From: an uncultured Clostridia bacterium
Lineage (GTDB): Bacteria; Bacillota; Clostridia; Oscillospirales; Acutalibacteraceae
Assembly (NCBI GenBank): GCA_945971755.1
Contig: CAMFPJ010000034.1
Span: forward strand, 1 to 11,974
Reading direction: 5' to 3'
DNA length: 11,974 bases
The stretch's first letter is position 1. Each line of letters starts with the position of its first letter. Position numbers and translations under genes: made by a program. Of the stretch, positions 1 through 6,836 are shown piece after piece. The notes below the pieces were generated by a model, which worked only from the letters and a program-made list of their open reading frames with translations, ran no database searches and was not told where the DNA came from.

Positions 1-48
1 ACAACACCAAAGCCTTCGTCGGCAGCGTCAGATGTGTATAAGAGACAG
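1..48 (+). other. Untrimmed Illumina Nextera adapter at contig end
   Basis: Positions 16-48 are identical to the 33-base Nextera Read 1 adapter; its last 19 bases (30-48) are the Tn5 mosaic end. This is library-preparation sequence, not genome. Positions 1-15 lie outside the adapter, where a Nextera library would carry the i5 index and the end of the P5 primer. Bases 4-7 read ACAC like the P5 end, but bases 1 and 3 do not match P5, so that assignment is only suggestive. Genomic sequence should be taken to begin at 49, inside the radC-like gene. Confidence 0.96.
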
Positions 49-791
49 CCCATAATAATATGGTCGCTTATTCTGATTCCGATGCCCTTCATAGTTTCAA
101 TCAGGTTTGCAGTAAACAAAATATCTTGCGGTGACGGTGCAGTTATTCCCGAAATATGATTATGTACAACGATTATATTTGCTGCATTTGTAATTAATGC
201 CTGTTCTACTATGCTTCGGTAGCTTACAGAAACTTTGTCGATTTCACCCTCACCCAGTTTAATACACTTTTGCAGTTTACAGGCACTGTCAAGACAAAGC
301 ATATAAAGAATTTCTTTATTTATACCGAAATATAAACCTTGCATATATTCTGCTATTTTCTGCGGCTCATCAAGAATCGGCTTTTTGTCGGAAATCTTAC
401 TTTGCTCATAACGTCTTGCCATTGAAGGCAGAAGTTTTATCAAAGATGCGGAGTATTCAGAAATGCCCTTAATCTTGCACAGGTCTTCAAATCGGGCATC
501 AAAAACTCCCGCAAGCGAGCCAAACTCATTGATTAAGTCATGCGCCAAGTCATTGACATCTCTGTTAGGTATTGCATAGAAAAGGAAAAGCTCAAGTGCG
601 TTGTGGTCTTCAAAAGAATCAAGACCCGTGTTTATAAAACGCATTCTGAGCCTTGCCCGATGCCCTGCGTGAACATTTTCAGATTTATTTTTAGGTTTAT
701 ATTCTGTTTCAACACTTGTAAGTTTGACAACATTTCCCTCAACCTGTGTTTCGTTGGCATTATTCAATTTAGATTTTGTTTTATCCATCAT
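49..791 (-). CDS. radC: RadC-family JAB/MPN-domain protein, 3' end cut by contig edge
   Basis: 247 codons are visible. After about 40 poorly conserved residues comes a GHRARLR-type motif (residues 43-49) and the LELFLFYAIP helix typical of RadC, then a helix-hairpin-helix-like segment (about 92-121, containing KIKGIS). The JAB/MPN metalloprotease-like domain follows, with the metal motif HNH-x7-S-x2-D complete (H210, H212, S220, D223) and the closing DHIIM. Roughly 10-20 C-terminal residues are missing because adapter sequence begins at 48. Two ATGs in tandem (791 and 788) are possible starts; 791 is preferred because an AAAAGG site lies 8 bases upstream. The start overlaps the stop of the membrane-protein gene (ATGA), so this is the last gene of a coupled four-gene operon. 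The usual HNHPSG reads HNHISG here. RadC was once called a DNA-repair protein, but its biochemical role is unsettled. Confidence 0.9.
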
Positions 792-1333
792 CTAAACAAC
801 CTTTTAACAAATTTTTGCCATTTGAAAATATATGCGGAAATCAATCGGGTAAGTGCTATGTCATAAATGAAAAAAGTAACATTTCCCGAACCCCAAAGAA
901 ACAGCAATGAGTATTTACCTAATACTCCTATTTCTTCATAAGGTATTTCCAAAAGCTTTGAACAAATTAAATATGCAATAATAATCGCAACATTAAAGAA
1001 AAGATATTTGATTATCCACGATATTACGCCTTTTGTTTTGCCTTCAATTTTACCTTTAATAATTGGGTAAATTCCAAAGAACAGAGCGAACATCACTGCA
1101 CATTCTTTATTAGGCACAACAGCAATTGACAAAAAAGAAATTGCAAAATAAACCACCGCTGCAAATTTTGCTCCGAATTCCACTACTGCAACCATTAAGA
1201 AAACACCGCAAACCGCAGGGGCGGCGTAAGTCAGCGAAGAAAAAACTCCGCCAAGTGCCATGATTATTATGGCTAATGCGGTAACAATTCCGCCGAAAGA
1301 TGCTTTTACTGATTTTTCTTTAATTCTATTCAT
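788..1333 (-). CDS. Small multi-pass integral membrane protein, unknown function
   Basis: 181 residues from the ATG at 1333. The protein is strongly hydrophobic, with five or six likely membrane segments (about residues 12-32, 38-54, 56-73, 78-92, 105-127 and 140-166) and short basic ends (MNRIKEKSVK at the N-terminus, KWQKFVKRLFR at the C-terminus). No catalytic motif is visible. Size and segment number resemble ECF-transporter S components, but nothing in the sequence proves that and no energising module is nearby. A longer frame opens at TTG 1348; ATG 1333 is preferred because it overlaps the preceding stop as TGATG, consistent with translational coupling. The gene lies between the cysteine-rich J-like gene and radC and should be co-transcribed with both. 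I do not recognise the family beyond hypothetical membrane protein. Confidence 0.8.
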   Translation of the reverse strand: MNRIKEKSVKASFGGIVTALAIIIMALGGVFSSLTYAAPAVCGVFLMVAVVEFGAKFAAVVYFAISFLSIAVVPNKECAVMFALFFGIYPIIKGKIEGKTKGVISWIIKYLFFNVAIIIAYLICSKLLEIPYEEIGVLGKYSLLFLWGSGNVTFFIYDIALTRLISAYIFKWQKFVKRLFR

Positions 1334-1959
1334 CAGCAGCACCCACAAAGATCACCGCCGAAGCACTCACAAATATTGTCACAACACCAAAGCGTGCAAA
1401 GGTCAGAGCAACAGTCCCCTCCGCAACAGTCACAGCAGTCGCAACAATCACAGCAATCACACCGGTCAGAAGATTTTGAATCATCATTTTTCACTCTATA
1501 CCCGCCGTTGGCTTTTTTCGCCATAGAATCATAAGCTGCTCTGTATTCGGCATTATCAGGTTCCATTGAAACGGCAGCAGAAAAGCAAGCGTATGCTTCA
1601 TTAAGCCAACCTCGACTTTTGTGAACAAGTCCTTTTAGATAATTCCATTCGGCAGAACGCATATTTTCGGGAATTCCGTTAAGAATTGTTTCCGCATCAT
1701 CAATTCTGCCGGTATTTATTTGCTGACGAACATCCGGAAACTGTGTTTCGGAATAGTTGTTTTGAGAAGAATAGTTAGTTCCTCTTTTCTCATTGAACAC
1801 AAAGTCATACGCAGAGTCAAGTTCTGCCATTTTTACTTGTTTTTCGCTGTCGGAAAGATTGGAATTTTCAACTTCAAAAGCCTTATTTCTGTATGCTTTT
1901 TTTATTTCGTCCTCTGTATCATCACGGGAGACTCCTAAAACACAATAAGCATCATTCAT
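1333..1959 (-). CDS. J-domain-like protein with TPR-like middle and cysteine-rich tail
   Basis: 208 residues. Residues 1-57 resemble a J domain: AYCVLGVSRDDTEDEIKKAY corresponds to helices I and II, and the LDSAYDFVF segment to helix III. The HPD tripeptide that stimulates DnaK is absent; VEN (30-32) occupies its place, so an ordinary co-chaperone role is doubtful. Residues 75-150 are helical with TPR-like character (RIDDAETIL, WLNEAYACFSAAVSMEPDN). Residues 167-208 hold 19 cysteines in 42 positions, including four consecutive DCC triplets, and suggest metal binding or multiple disulfides. The ATG start overlaps the stop of the DUF5685-like gene (ATGA), with GGTGAGG just upstream. The stop overlaps the start of the membrane protein. 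Proteins of this layout occur beside DUF5685 genes in Clostridia. The function is unknown. Confidence 0.85.
   Translation of the reverse strand: MNDAYCVLGVSRDDTEDEIKKAYRNKAFEVENSNLSDSEKQVKMAELDSAYDFVFNEKRGTNYSSQNNYSETQFPDVRQQINTGRIDDAETILNGIPENMRSAEWNYLKGLVHKSRGWLNEAYACFSAAVSMEPDNAEYRAAYDSMAKKANGGYRVKNDDSKSSDRCDCCDCCDCCDCCGGDCCSDLCTLWCCDNICECFGGDLCGCC
1336..1461 (-). repeat. Cysteine-rich C-terminal tail with four tandem 9-bp DCC units
   Basis: This stretch encodes residues 167-208 of the J-like protein. Positions 1423-1458 form four 9-bp units, each encoding Asp-Cys-Cys, followed by a looser GGDCC/SDLC/CECFGGDLCGCC segment. Synonymous changes between units (TGT/TGC, GAT/GAC) show that the repeat is not a very recent perfect duplication and that the amino-acid pattern has probably been kept. 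Confidence 0.85.
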
Positions 1960-2786
1960 CTTTCCTCACCCCTCATTTTTATAATTATTTTATCCATTCT
2001 GCTTTTTAATCCGTAAAAAACAACATTATTTATAATGTTCTTAAATCTGTAAATTTCTATATACTTAAGATATTCAATCATCTCGCCGATTGACATATTT
2101 ATGGTAAATGAAGCGTCTTTTATTATATTATCTGTGCCTGAAAACGGATTAAACGAATTTGTTTTGACATCTTTTTTGAAATCGTCAAATGCATCTAAAA
2201 GATAAACCGTTCTGCCCAAACAGTAACCGAATTTGAAATCTGTTGAGTTTTTGTCACCGTCCGAAAGAATGTATCCCAAAACGTTTCCCGTTGGGTCTGC
2301 TGAAATATCAATGGTTTGAAATTCTTTTTCCGTTTCCGCTTGTTTGCCCATATATTCCTGAACCACATCAAAAATATCCGGATATTTGCTTTTAGCTTTC
2401 TTGCAAATGTGCGAAAAATAAGGTTTTAAGATTTTATAAATCGTTTTTTTGCACCAATTCTCATCTTTTATATTATCGCAAAGCTTGAAGTAAGAAAGAA
2501 TTACGGTTATACCTGCCGCTTTCTTAAAAATATCTTCATCAGATTCAATTTTCAAGCACTTTTTACAAGGCGAAAAACTGCAATGTGATTTTGAAAGTTT
2601 TGTGCGAGAGTCAGTTACAGCCATTCGGTAAACAACATAAAAGGTTGCATCATAGCTTAAAAGAAGGCGCGAAAAAATTCCGTACTCTTTTTGCATTGTT
2701 TTGCAAAGTGTACAATAAACGCCTTTGTAGGTGTCATAATCTTTAATTTTTAATTCGGGTTTATAAACGGTAACATAACCGAACAT
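1956..2786 (-). CDS. DUF5685-family-like protein, predicted all-helical
   Basis: 276 residues beginning MFGYVTVYKPELKIKDYD and then YCTLCKT, which I recognise as the N-terminal signature of the DUF5685 family of Bacillota. Nine cysteines occur: C25 and C28 (CxxC), C69, C74 and C77 (CxxxxCxxC), C103, C112, C128 and C189. The first five could form a zinc or Fe-S site. Two acidic helical motifs, D104-x3-D108 (LCDNIKDE) and D198/D201/D202-x3-D206 (LLDAFDDFKKD), lie about 95 residues apart. No signal peptide or membrane segment is evident. The ATG at 2786 follows an AGAGGTG ribosome site (2796-2802) by 9 bases, and a promoter lies just upstream. It is the first gene of the operon leading to radC, and its stop overlaps the J-like start. 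The biochemical function is unknown. Confidence 0.85.
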   Translation of the reverse strand: MFGYVTVYKPELKIKDYDTYKGVYCTLCKTMQKEYGIFSRLLLSYDATFYVVYRMAVTDSRTKLSKSHCSFSPCKKCLKIESDEDIFKKAAGITVILSYFKLCDNIKDENWCKKTIYKILKPYFSHICKKAKSKYPDIFDVVQEYMGKQAETEKEFQTIDISADPTGNVLGYILSDGDKNSTDFKFGYCLGRTVYLLDAFDDFKKDVKTNSFNPFSGTDNIIKDASFTINMSIGEMIEYLKYIEIYRFKNIINNVVFYGLKSRMDKIIIKMRGEER

Positions 2787-2821
2787 AAATTATGACACCT
2801 CTTAAACAGTTTTCTCAAAAG

Positions 2822-2850
2822 ATGATATCACAAACAAAACTCTGACGCAA
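2822..2850 (-). promoter_or_regulatory. Sigma-A promoter with extended -10 for the DUF5685-radC operon
   Basis: Read on the minus strand: a -35 box TTGCGT (2845-2850), a 17-base spacer and a -10 box TATCAT (2822-2827), preceded by TG one base earlier (extended -10). It sits in the 91-bp gap between the oxidoreductase operon and the DUF5685-like gene. No convincing hairpin terminator separates it from the upstream operon, so some readthrough is possible. Confidence 0.6.
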
Positions 2851-2877
2851 TAATTTGGAAAAATATTAAAAATTTGT

Positions 2878-5094
2878 TTACTTTTGGAGAAGTGTTTTAT
2901 CCTCAATCAAATCGAATTTACCTTTTTTACAAAGTACGGTATCTTTTCCGTAAGGTTTAATGCGAATAATTGTGTTACCGACGTATCTAACATCAATGGG
3001 GCAACGCTTTTCGCAAAGTTCACAAACTGTGATTTTGCTGTTTTCTTTTACAACAAGTGACTTTTTGATGTTTTGTTTTTCACGAAGAGCGCCTGTGGGG
3101 CATTTATCAACACACATACCGCACATTGTGCAGTCTGTGTCAGCAAGTTTCTTGCCGAATTCAGGAAGAACAACTGTACCGAAACCTCTGTCAACAAAGC
3201 CCAAAGCAGATTTACCGATTACCTTATCGCAAACTCGAACGCAAAGTCCGCAAAGAACACATTTGTCTTCATTTCGGCTGATAAGCTCGCTTCTGTCCTC
3301 AGTGTTTCTTGAATGTTTTTCGCCTGAAAGACGTTTATATGAAACATCATTTTCGTCAGCATATTTTACGAGTTTACATTCGTAATAGTCGTGACACCCA
3401 CATTCAAGGCAACGGCTTGCCTCAGCCTTTGCCATTTCGTCAGTAAAGCCTTTATTTACTTCAGCAAATGAAGTCTTTCGCTCTGACGGCGACAGTTGAG
3501 GCATAACTGCTCTTGGCTGTTTTATAAAGTTCGAATAATCAATTTCACTGTCATCACGTTCCACAACAAACGGTTTTTTATAGCAGAGTTTTTCTCCCTT
3601 AAGGTAGCCGTCAACAATAATTGAACACTTTTGTGCTTCGCCTATTGCGGCAATGGCAATGTCGGCTCCCTTATTGGAAACATCGCCGATAGCAAAGACG
3701 CCTTCTGCTGAAGTCAAAAAGTCGCTTTCCGATGCGGCTACTGTTCCTTTTCTTGTTTGTTCAAGTTCTTCAAGACCTGAAAGTTCAGGAACTTGACCAA
3801 TAGCCATAATAACAGAATCAAGTGCGATTTTTTCTGTTTCACCATCGATTGGCTCGGGACGGCGTCTTCCGCTTGAGTCCGGCTCACCCAACTTCATTTT
3901 TTGAAGAACAACTCCTGAAACGTGACCGTCAGTTTCAGTAAACTCAATGGGGTTAGTAAGATACTTATAGATTACGCCCTCTTCTTCAGACTCCAGAATT
4001 TCCTGCGGGTCTGCAGGCATTTCATCTTTAGTTCTTCTGTAAATAACATATACATTTTCTGCACCAAGACGAACTGCGGTTCTGCAAGCGTCCATAGCCG
4101 TATTACCGCCGCCGCAAACAGCGACATTTTTGCCGATTTCAGGTTTGTTGCCAAGACTTACTTCACGAAGAAAATCAATACCACCATATATACCTGGTAA
4201 CCATTCACCGTTAACTTTCATTTTACTGCTCTTCCAAGCACCGGCGGCAACAATTACTGCATCGTAATCAGCTCTGATACTGTCAAATTGAAGGTCTTTA
4301 CCGATTTTAACATTATTTTTAAGCTCTACACCTGTTTTCTCAATTAAAGAAATCTCTTTATCAAGAACTGCTTTTGGAAGTCGGTATTCGGGAATTCCGT
4401 AACGGAGCATACCGCCCATTTTAGGCATTTGGTCAAAAATTGTTACACTGTGTCCTTTAAGGGAAAGGAAATATGAAACAGTAAGACCTGCAGGACCACC
4501 GCCGATTACTGCAACTTTTTTCCCAGTCAAATCTGCCTTATTAGGTAAAAGCGACGTGTCATCAATAAATTTGTCTGCGGCAAAGCTTTTAAGAAAAGCA
4601 ATAGAAATTGAAGAGTCAACATACTGTCTGCGGCATGCTTTTTCGCAAGGATGCGGACAAACTCTGCCGATTGACGACGGAAGCGGTACTTTTTCTCTGA
4701 TAAGTTTAACTGCTTCTTCATATTCACCGTTGGCAATAAGACCCACGTATCCTTGACAGTCGGTACCCGCAGGGCAAGCCTTTGTGCAAGGGGCTTTACA
4801 GTCGCCTGTGTGGTCAGTTAAAAGAAGTTCTAAAGCAACCTTTCTTGACTGTTTTACCCTATCGGAGTCTGTGTGAATTACCATTCCGTCACTTGGTTTG
4901 GTTGCACAGGCGCGAAGAAGCTTCGGAACCCCCTCTGCTTCAACAGTACAAAGACCGCAACCGCCATAAGCCTCAACAAGCGGGTCATGACACATATTAG
5001 GTATATTTATTCCGTTTTCAGCAGCAATTTCAAGAATTGAACTGCTTGAATCGGCTAAAATTTCTTTTCCGTCTATAATAATTTTAACTTGCAT
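2878..5094 (-). CDS. Large Fe-S/FAD subunit of NAD(P)-linked bifurcating-type transhydrogenase (StnC-like)
   Basis: 738 residues. Domains in order: a NuoG-like [2Fe-2S] domain (C35, C46, C49, C63); H95 with C99, C103 and C107; C146, C150 and C154 as in the GltD N-terminus; an FAD-binding fold with GGGPAG (198-203); an NAD(P)-binding fold with GGGNTAMD (328-335) and YRR (352-354); a GltD-like closing AIGD (468-471); a cysteine group (C562, C565, C567, C573); two [4Fe-4S] ferredoxin motifs (C612-C622 and C655-C665); and a terminal C691-x2-C694-x3-C698-x23-C722 site like the Fe4S4 cap of molybdopterin enzymes, with no molybdopterin domain after it. The flavoprotein part resembles NfnB and probably handles NADP(H). 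The start is the ATG at 5094, 4 bases after GGAGGTGG and overlapping the upstream stop (TAATG). The architecture best fits the Stn transhydrogenase large subunit, as inferred from domains and neighbours. A GltD-like accessory subunit of a hydrogenase or formate dehydrogenase is the alternative. Confidence 0.85.
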   Translation of the reverse strand: MQVKIIIDGKEILADSSSSILEIAAENGINIPNMCHDPLVEAYGGCGLCTVEAEGVPKLLRACATKPSDGMVIHTDSDRVKQSRKVALELLLTDHTGDCKAPCTKACPAGTDCQGYVGLIANGEYEEAVKLIREKVPLPSSIGRVCPHPCEKACRRQYVDSSISIAFLKSFAADKFIDDTSLLPNKADLTGKKVAVIGGGPAGLTVSYFLSLKGHSVTIFDQMPKMGGMLRYGIPEYRLPKAVLDKEISLIEKTGVELKNNVKIGKDLQFDSIRADYDAVIVAAGAWKSSKMKVNGEWLPGIYGGIDFLREVSLGNKPEIGKNVAVCGGGNTAMDACRTAVRLGAENVYVIYRRTKDEMPADPQEILESEEEGVIYKYLTNPIEFTETDGHVSGVVLQKMKLGEPDSSGRRRPEPIDGETEKIALDSVIMAIGQVPELSGLEELEQTRKGTVAASESDFLTSAEGVFAIGDVSNKGADIAIAAIGEAQKCSIIVDGYLKGEKLCYKKPFVVERDDSEIDYSNFIKQPRAVMPQLSPSERKTSFAEVNKGFTDEMAKAEASRCLECGCHDYYECKLVKYADENDVSYKRLSGEKHSRNTEDRSELISRNEDKCVLCGLCVRVCDKVIGKSALGFVDRGFGTVVLPEFGKKLADTDCTMCGMCVDKCPTGALREKQNIKKSLVVKENSKITVCELCEKRCPIDVRYVGNTIIRIKPYGKDTVLCKKGKFDLIEDKTLLQK

Positions 5095-6836
5095 TATTCC
5101 ACCTCCACTGCACCGAAACGGCAAGTTGCCATACAAGTTCCGCAACCGATACACTTGTCACGGTCAATAAGATGTGCTTTTTTAACTTCACCCGTAATTG
5201 CATCAGTCGGGCATTTTCCGGCACAAGCAGTACAACCGCGGCAAGCATCTGCGTTGATTTTATATTTTACAAGTTTACTGCATTCATGAGCAGTACAATG
5301 TTTGTTTTCAATATGGTCTGTATATTCATCACGGAAATATTTAAGAGTTGTAAGGACAGGGTTAGGGGCAGTCTGACCGAGTCCGCAAAGCGCTCCGTCT
5401 TTAATTGAATAACAGAGTTCTTCCAAAAGACTGATATCTTCGGGTTTACCCTCTCCCTCGGTAATTCTTGTGAGAATTTCAAGCATTCTCTTTGTACCTA
5501 TTCGGCAATGAGTGCATTTACCGCATGATTCTTTTGCGGTAAAGTCAAGGAAGAATTTAGCCATTCCTACCATGCAAGTGCTTTCATCCATAACAACCAT
5601 ACCGCCTGAGCCCATAATTGCGCCGGTGGCTGAGAGCGCCTTGTAATCAATTACTGTATCAAGAAGATGTGCAGGAATACAACCGCCGGAGGGCCCGCCC
5701 ATTTGAACTGCCTTGAACTCTTTACCGTCACGAATTCCGCCGCCGATACCGAAGATAACGTCACGGAGAGTTTTACCCATCGGAATTTCAACAAGTCCGC
5801 CTTTATTTACTTTACCTGTTAAAGCAAAAACCTTTGTTCCCTTGCTGGTTTCAGTGCCCATTGCGGCAAATTTTTCACCGCCGTTATTGATTATCCAAGC
5901 CACATTTGCAAAAGTTTCAACATTGTTAATATTAGATGGTTTACGTAAAAAGCCTGACTGTGCCGGAAACGGCGGTTTAAGTCTTGGCATACCTCTTGAA
6001 CCCTCAAGCGACTCAATAAGCGCAGTTTCTTCACCGCACACAAACGCACCTGCTCCTGCTTTAATTGTAAAATCACAGGAAAAGTCAGTACCGAAAATAT
6101 TTTTGCCGATAAAGCCTGCTTCTCTTGCCTGCTTGATTGCTTTTTTTAGGCGTTTTACTGCCAATGGATACTCCGCACGCACATAGACAATAGCTTCTTT
6201 TGCACCTATGGCATAAGCGCCTATAAGCATACCCTCTAAAAGAGTGTGTGGGTCACTTTCAATTACTGCTCTGTCCATAAATGCGCCCGGGTCTCCCTCG
6301 TCAGCATTACAAATCAAATATTTATCTTCACTTTCAGAGTTTCTTGCGGCGTTCCACTTAAACCAAGTGGGAAAGCCTGCACCGCCACGGCCTGCAAGAC
6401 CCGAAATTTTAATAATTTCAATAACCTCTTCAGGCGTCATTTGAGTTACGCATTTTTTAATTGCTTCATAGCCGTTATCAGCTATGTAATCTTCGATTTT
6501 CTCCGGGTTAATTAAACCGCAGTGACGAAGAGCAATTCGAGTTTGTGAAGATAAAAACGCCTTGTCATCATCTGCTATTTCATATTCTGCTGAAATTGAA
6601 AAGTCGTTATTATTTACTGCTTCTGCAATTTTTTCAGCAATCTCTCCGCTTACCTTTACAAATCTATGAAGTTCATCATTATTATAAACATCAACAATAG
6701 GCTCAAGATAACACATACCAATACAGCCTGTAAAAGTAAGTTCGTGGTTTTTATTAAGTTTATTTTCTAAAATATCAAAAGCCTTTCCTGCACCTGCGGC
6801 AATTCCGCAGCTGCCCTGACCTACTACGACTTTCAT
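5094..6836 (-). CDS. NuoF/HydB-like NADH-binding FMN/Fe-S subunit
   Basis: 580 residues, the usual size for HydB-type subunits and longer than NuoF of respiratory complex I. A thioredoxin-like N-terminal domain carries C10, C38 and C42. The core NuoF domain shows the FMN/NADH glycine-rich motif GLAGRGGAGFP (146-156), NADEGDPGAF (177-186) and GAGAFVCGEETALIESLEG (261-279). The [4Fe-4S] site equivalent to N3 is SCGKCTHC (C438, C441, C444) with C484. H508, C514 and C519 may form the zinc site reported for HydB-type proteins. The C-terminus has two ferredoxin motifs (C532-C542 and C562-C572), typical of cytosolic NADH-ferredoxin enzymes. Its ATG overlaps the NuoE-like stop (ATGA), with AAGGAGGG at 6843-6850. 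Likely role: NADH oxidation or reduction and the flavin of electron bifurcation. This role is inferred by homology. Confidence 0.9.
   Translation of the reverse strand: MKVVVGQGSCGIAAGAGKAFDILENKLNKNHELTFTGCIGMCYLEPIVDVYNNDELHRFVKVSGEIAEKIAEAVNNNDFSISAEYEIADDDKAFLSSQTRIALRHCGLINPEKIEDYIADNGYEAIKKCVTQMTPEEVIEIIKISGLAGRGGAGFPTWFKWNAARNSESEDKYLICNADEGDPGAFMDRAVIESDPHTLLEGMLIGAYAIGAKEAIVYVRAEYPLAVKRLKKAIKQAREAGFIGKNIFGTDFSCDFTIKAGAGAFVCGEETALIESLEGSRGMPRLKPPFPAQSGFLRKPSNINNVETFANVAWIINNGGEKFAAMGTETSKGTKVFALTGKVNKGGLVEIPMGKTLRDVIFGIGGGIRDGKEFKAVQMGGPSGGCIPAHLLDTVIDYKALSATGAIMGSGGMVVMDESTCMVGMAKFFLDFTAKESCGKCTHCRIGTKRMLEILTRITEGEGKPEDISLLEELCYSIKDGALCGLGQTAPNPVLTTLKYFRDEYTDHIENKHCTAHECSKLVKYKINADACRGCTACAGKCPTDAITGEVKKAHLIDRDKCIGCGTCMATCRFGAVEVE
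5099..5106 (-). promoter_or_regulatory. Ribosome binding site deciding the start of the large subunit
   Basis: GGAGGTGG on the minus strand, 4 bases before the ATG at 5094. It supports that start over a GTG at 5154, which would add 20 residues with no resemblance to the [2Fe-2S] domain and overlap the upstream ferredoxin coding region by 60 bases. Confidence 0.8.

Noticed and set aside
1..15. i5 index and P5 primer remnant upstream of the Nextera adapter
   Set aside because: ACAC at 4-7 fits the P5 end, but the two mismatches in the seven testable bases make the assignment unsure. Only 16-48 is an exact match.
540..866. Plus-strand open frame of 108 codons opposite radC and the membrane-protein gene
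   Set aside because: It lies antisense to well-supported genes, encodes a composition-biased F/C/N-rich product and has no recognisable domain.
1334..1348. TTG start at 1348 extending the membrane protein by five residues
   Set aside because: ATG at 1333 gives the TGATG overlap seen at other junctions in this operon. TTG 1348 would lie deeper in the preceding gene without better support.
2803..2877. Possible terminator after the oxidoreductase operon
   Set aside because: T-runs are present, but I found no stable inverted repeat before them, so I did not call a terminator.
5095..5154. GTG start at 5154 extending the large oxidoreductase subunit by 20 residues
   Set aside because: The extra residues match no part of the [2Fe-2S] fold, overlap the upstream ferredoxin motif region by 60 bases, and GGAGGTGG sits directly before ATG 5094.
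5713..6186. Plus-strand open frame of 157 codons opposite the NuoF-like gene
   Set aside because: It is a shadow of a strongly conserved gene; the long frame follows from the codon pattern of the opposite strand.
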